From Nocardioides dongkuii (lineage in GTDB: Bacteria > Actinomycetota > Actinomycetes > Propionibacteriales > Nocardioidaceae): a DNA stretch of 64,000 nt. The translations under genes were made by a program, and so were the position numbers. Each line of letters opens with the position of its first letter. Position 1 is the first letter of the stretch. Below the pieces are notes generated by a model. It was given only the letters and a program-made list of their open reading frames with translations. It searched no databases and was not told the DNA's origin. The stretch is taken from positions 1,612,001 to 1,676,000 of the forward strand of contig NZ_CP059903.1 of NCBI RefSeq assembly GCF_014127485.1, read 5' to 3'. Positions 63,878 through 64,000 of this stretch are shown here, one piece after another.

Positions 63878-64000
63878 GTGCCGATCCGTGTCGCACTGAG
63901 CAATGACTACGACATCGTCAAGTGTGGCCTCGAGGCCATGCTGAGGGACCACGCCGATCGGGTGCAGGTCCTCGACGACCAGGAGGCCCGGGTCGTGCCG
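63878..64000 (+). CDS. Response regulator (NarL/LuxR-like), 5' part only
   Basis: GTG at 63878 begins MPIRVALSNDYDIVKCGLEA, a receiver-domain start with the usual hydrophobic strand and acidic pair (N-D-Y-D), then a helix (GLEAMLRDHADR). GGGGGTGAGG lies upstream. The frame is open to the window edge at residue 41; the phospho-Asp and output domain are outside. The sequence resembles NarL-type regulators. Confidence 0.72.
   Translation, partial: MPIRVALSNDYDIVKCGLEAMLRDHADRVQVLDDQEARVVP

Overview
The window is GC-rich, densely coded DNA from an actinobacterium, most likely Nocardioides or a close relative (Nocardioidaceae). This rests on the strong G/C third-position bias, frequent GTG starts and ATGA/GTGA overlaps, the actinobacterial DUF families (DUF5998, DUF4193, DUF4235, DUF3093, DUF3710, DUF3159), SepH, mycothiol-type enzymes, and a gene order recalled from Mycobacterium Rv2689c-Rv2701c and Streptomyces. 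No rRNA, tRNA or CRISPR array was seen.

Positions 1-26225 are mostly conserved chromosome. The left edge cuts a topoisomerase IV subunit A gene (parC) that is interrupted directly after its catalytic tyrosine by a GyrA-type intein. Next come a GNAT/acyl-CoA-ligase fusion, DUF5998, a phosphodiesterase, a hexapeptide acetyltransferase, thymidine kinase, a sulfurtransferase, sepH, a TRIC channel, a DrrAB-like exporter, a sugar-lactone oxidase with an MFS transporter, ferrochelatase, suhB, the DUF4193-to-DUF3159 block with dut, a small sigma-factor module, ceoC/ceoB with a divergent KimA-like permease, and an rRNA uracil methyltransferase.

Positions 26162-31926 look like a small integrated island. 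A 27-bp direct repeat (one mismatch) lies in the 3' end of the methyltransferase gene and again 5.7 kb downstream. Between the copies are a decayed tyrosine recombinase, a glutamate/GABA antiporter-like permease, a lipoprotein, a GadB-type glutamate decarboxylase, a class II amidotransferase that could act as a glutaminase, and a 50-residue ORF that is just the Lsr2 DNA-binding domain. Together these suggest a transferable glutamate-dependent acid-resistance module.

Positions 31947-53114 return to chromosome: a hypothetical gene, aconitase with palindromic upstream DNA, a lipoprotein whose start codon lies in a hairpin loop, a second sigma-factor module, thiamine-linked genes, a 141-bp tandem repeat, a formylglycine-generating enzyme beside a CxPxR sulfatase, glnA2-GATase-glnE, a PEP mutase-family enzyme, a 64-bp palindrome, a PepSY protein, an XRE-cupin regulator divergent from a methyltransferase, and an Hpt-like protein lacking its phospho-histidine.

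Positions 53129-64000 hold an OmpR-type regulator, a tight four-gene glycosyltransferase operon, a hemerythrin-like protein, and a signalling cluster (CheR-PAS, two receiver-less CheB proteins, PAS-GAF-ANTAR, and the start of a response regulator) with no visible CheA, CheW or chemoreceptor. The best candidates for something undescribed are the gad island with its mini-Lsr2, the ParC intein and the CheB/CheR/ANTAR cluster.
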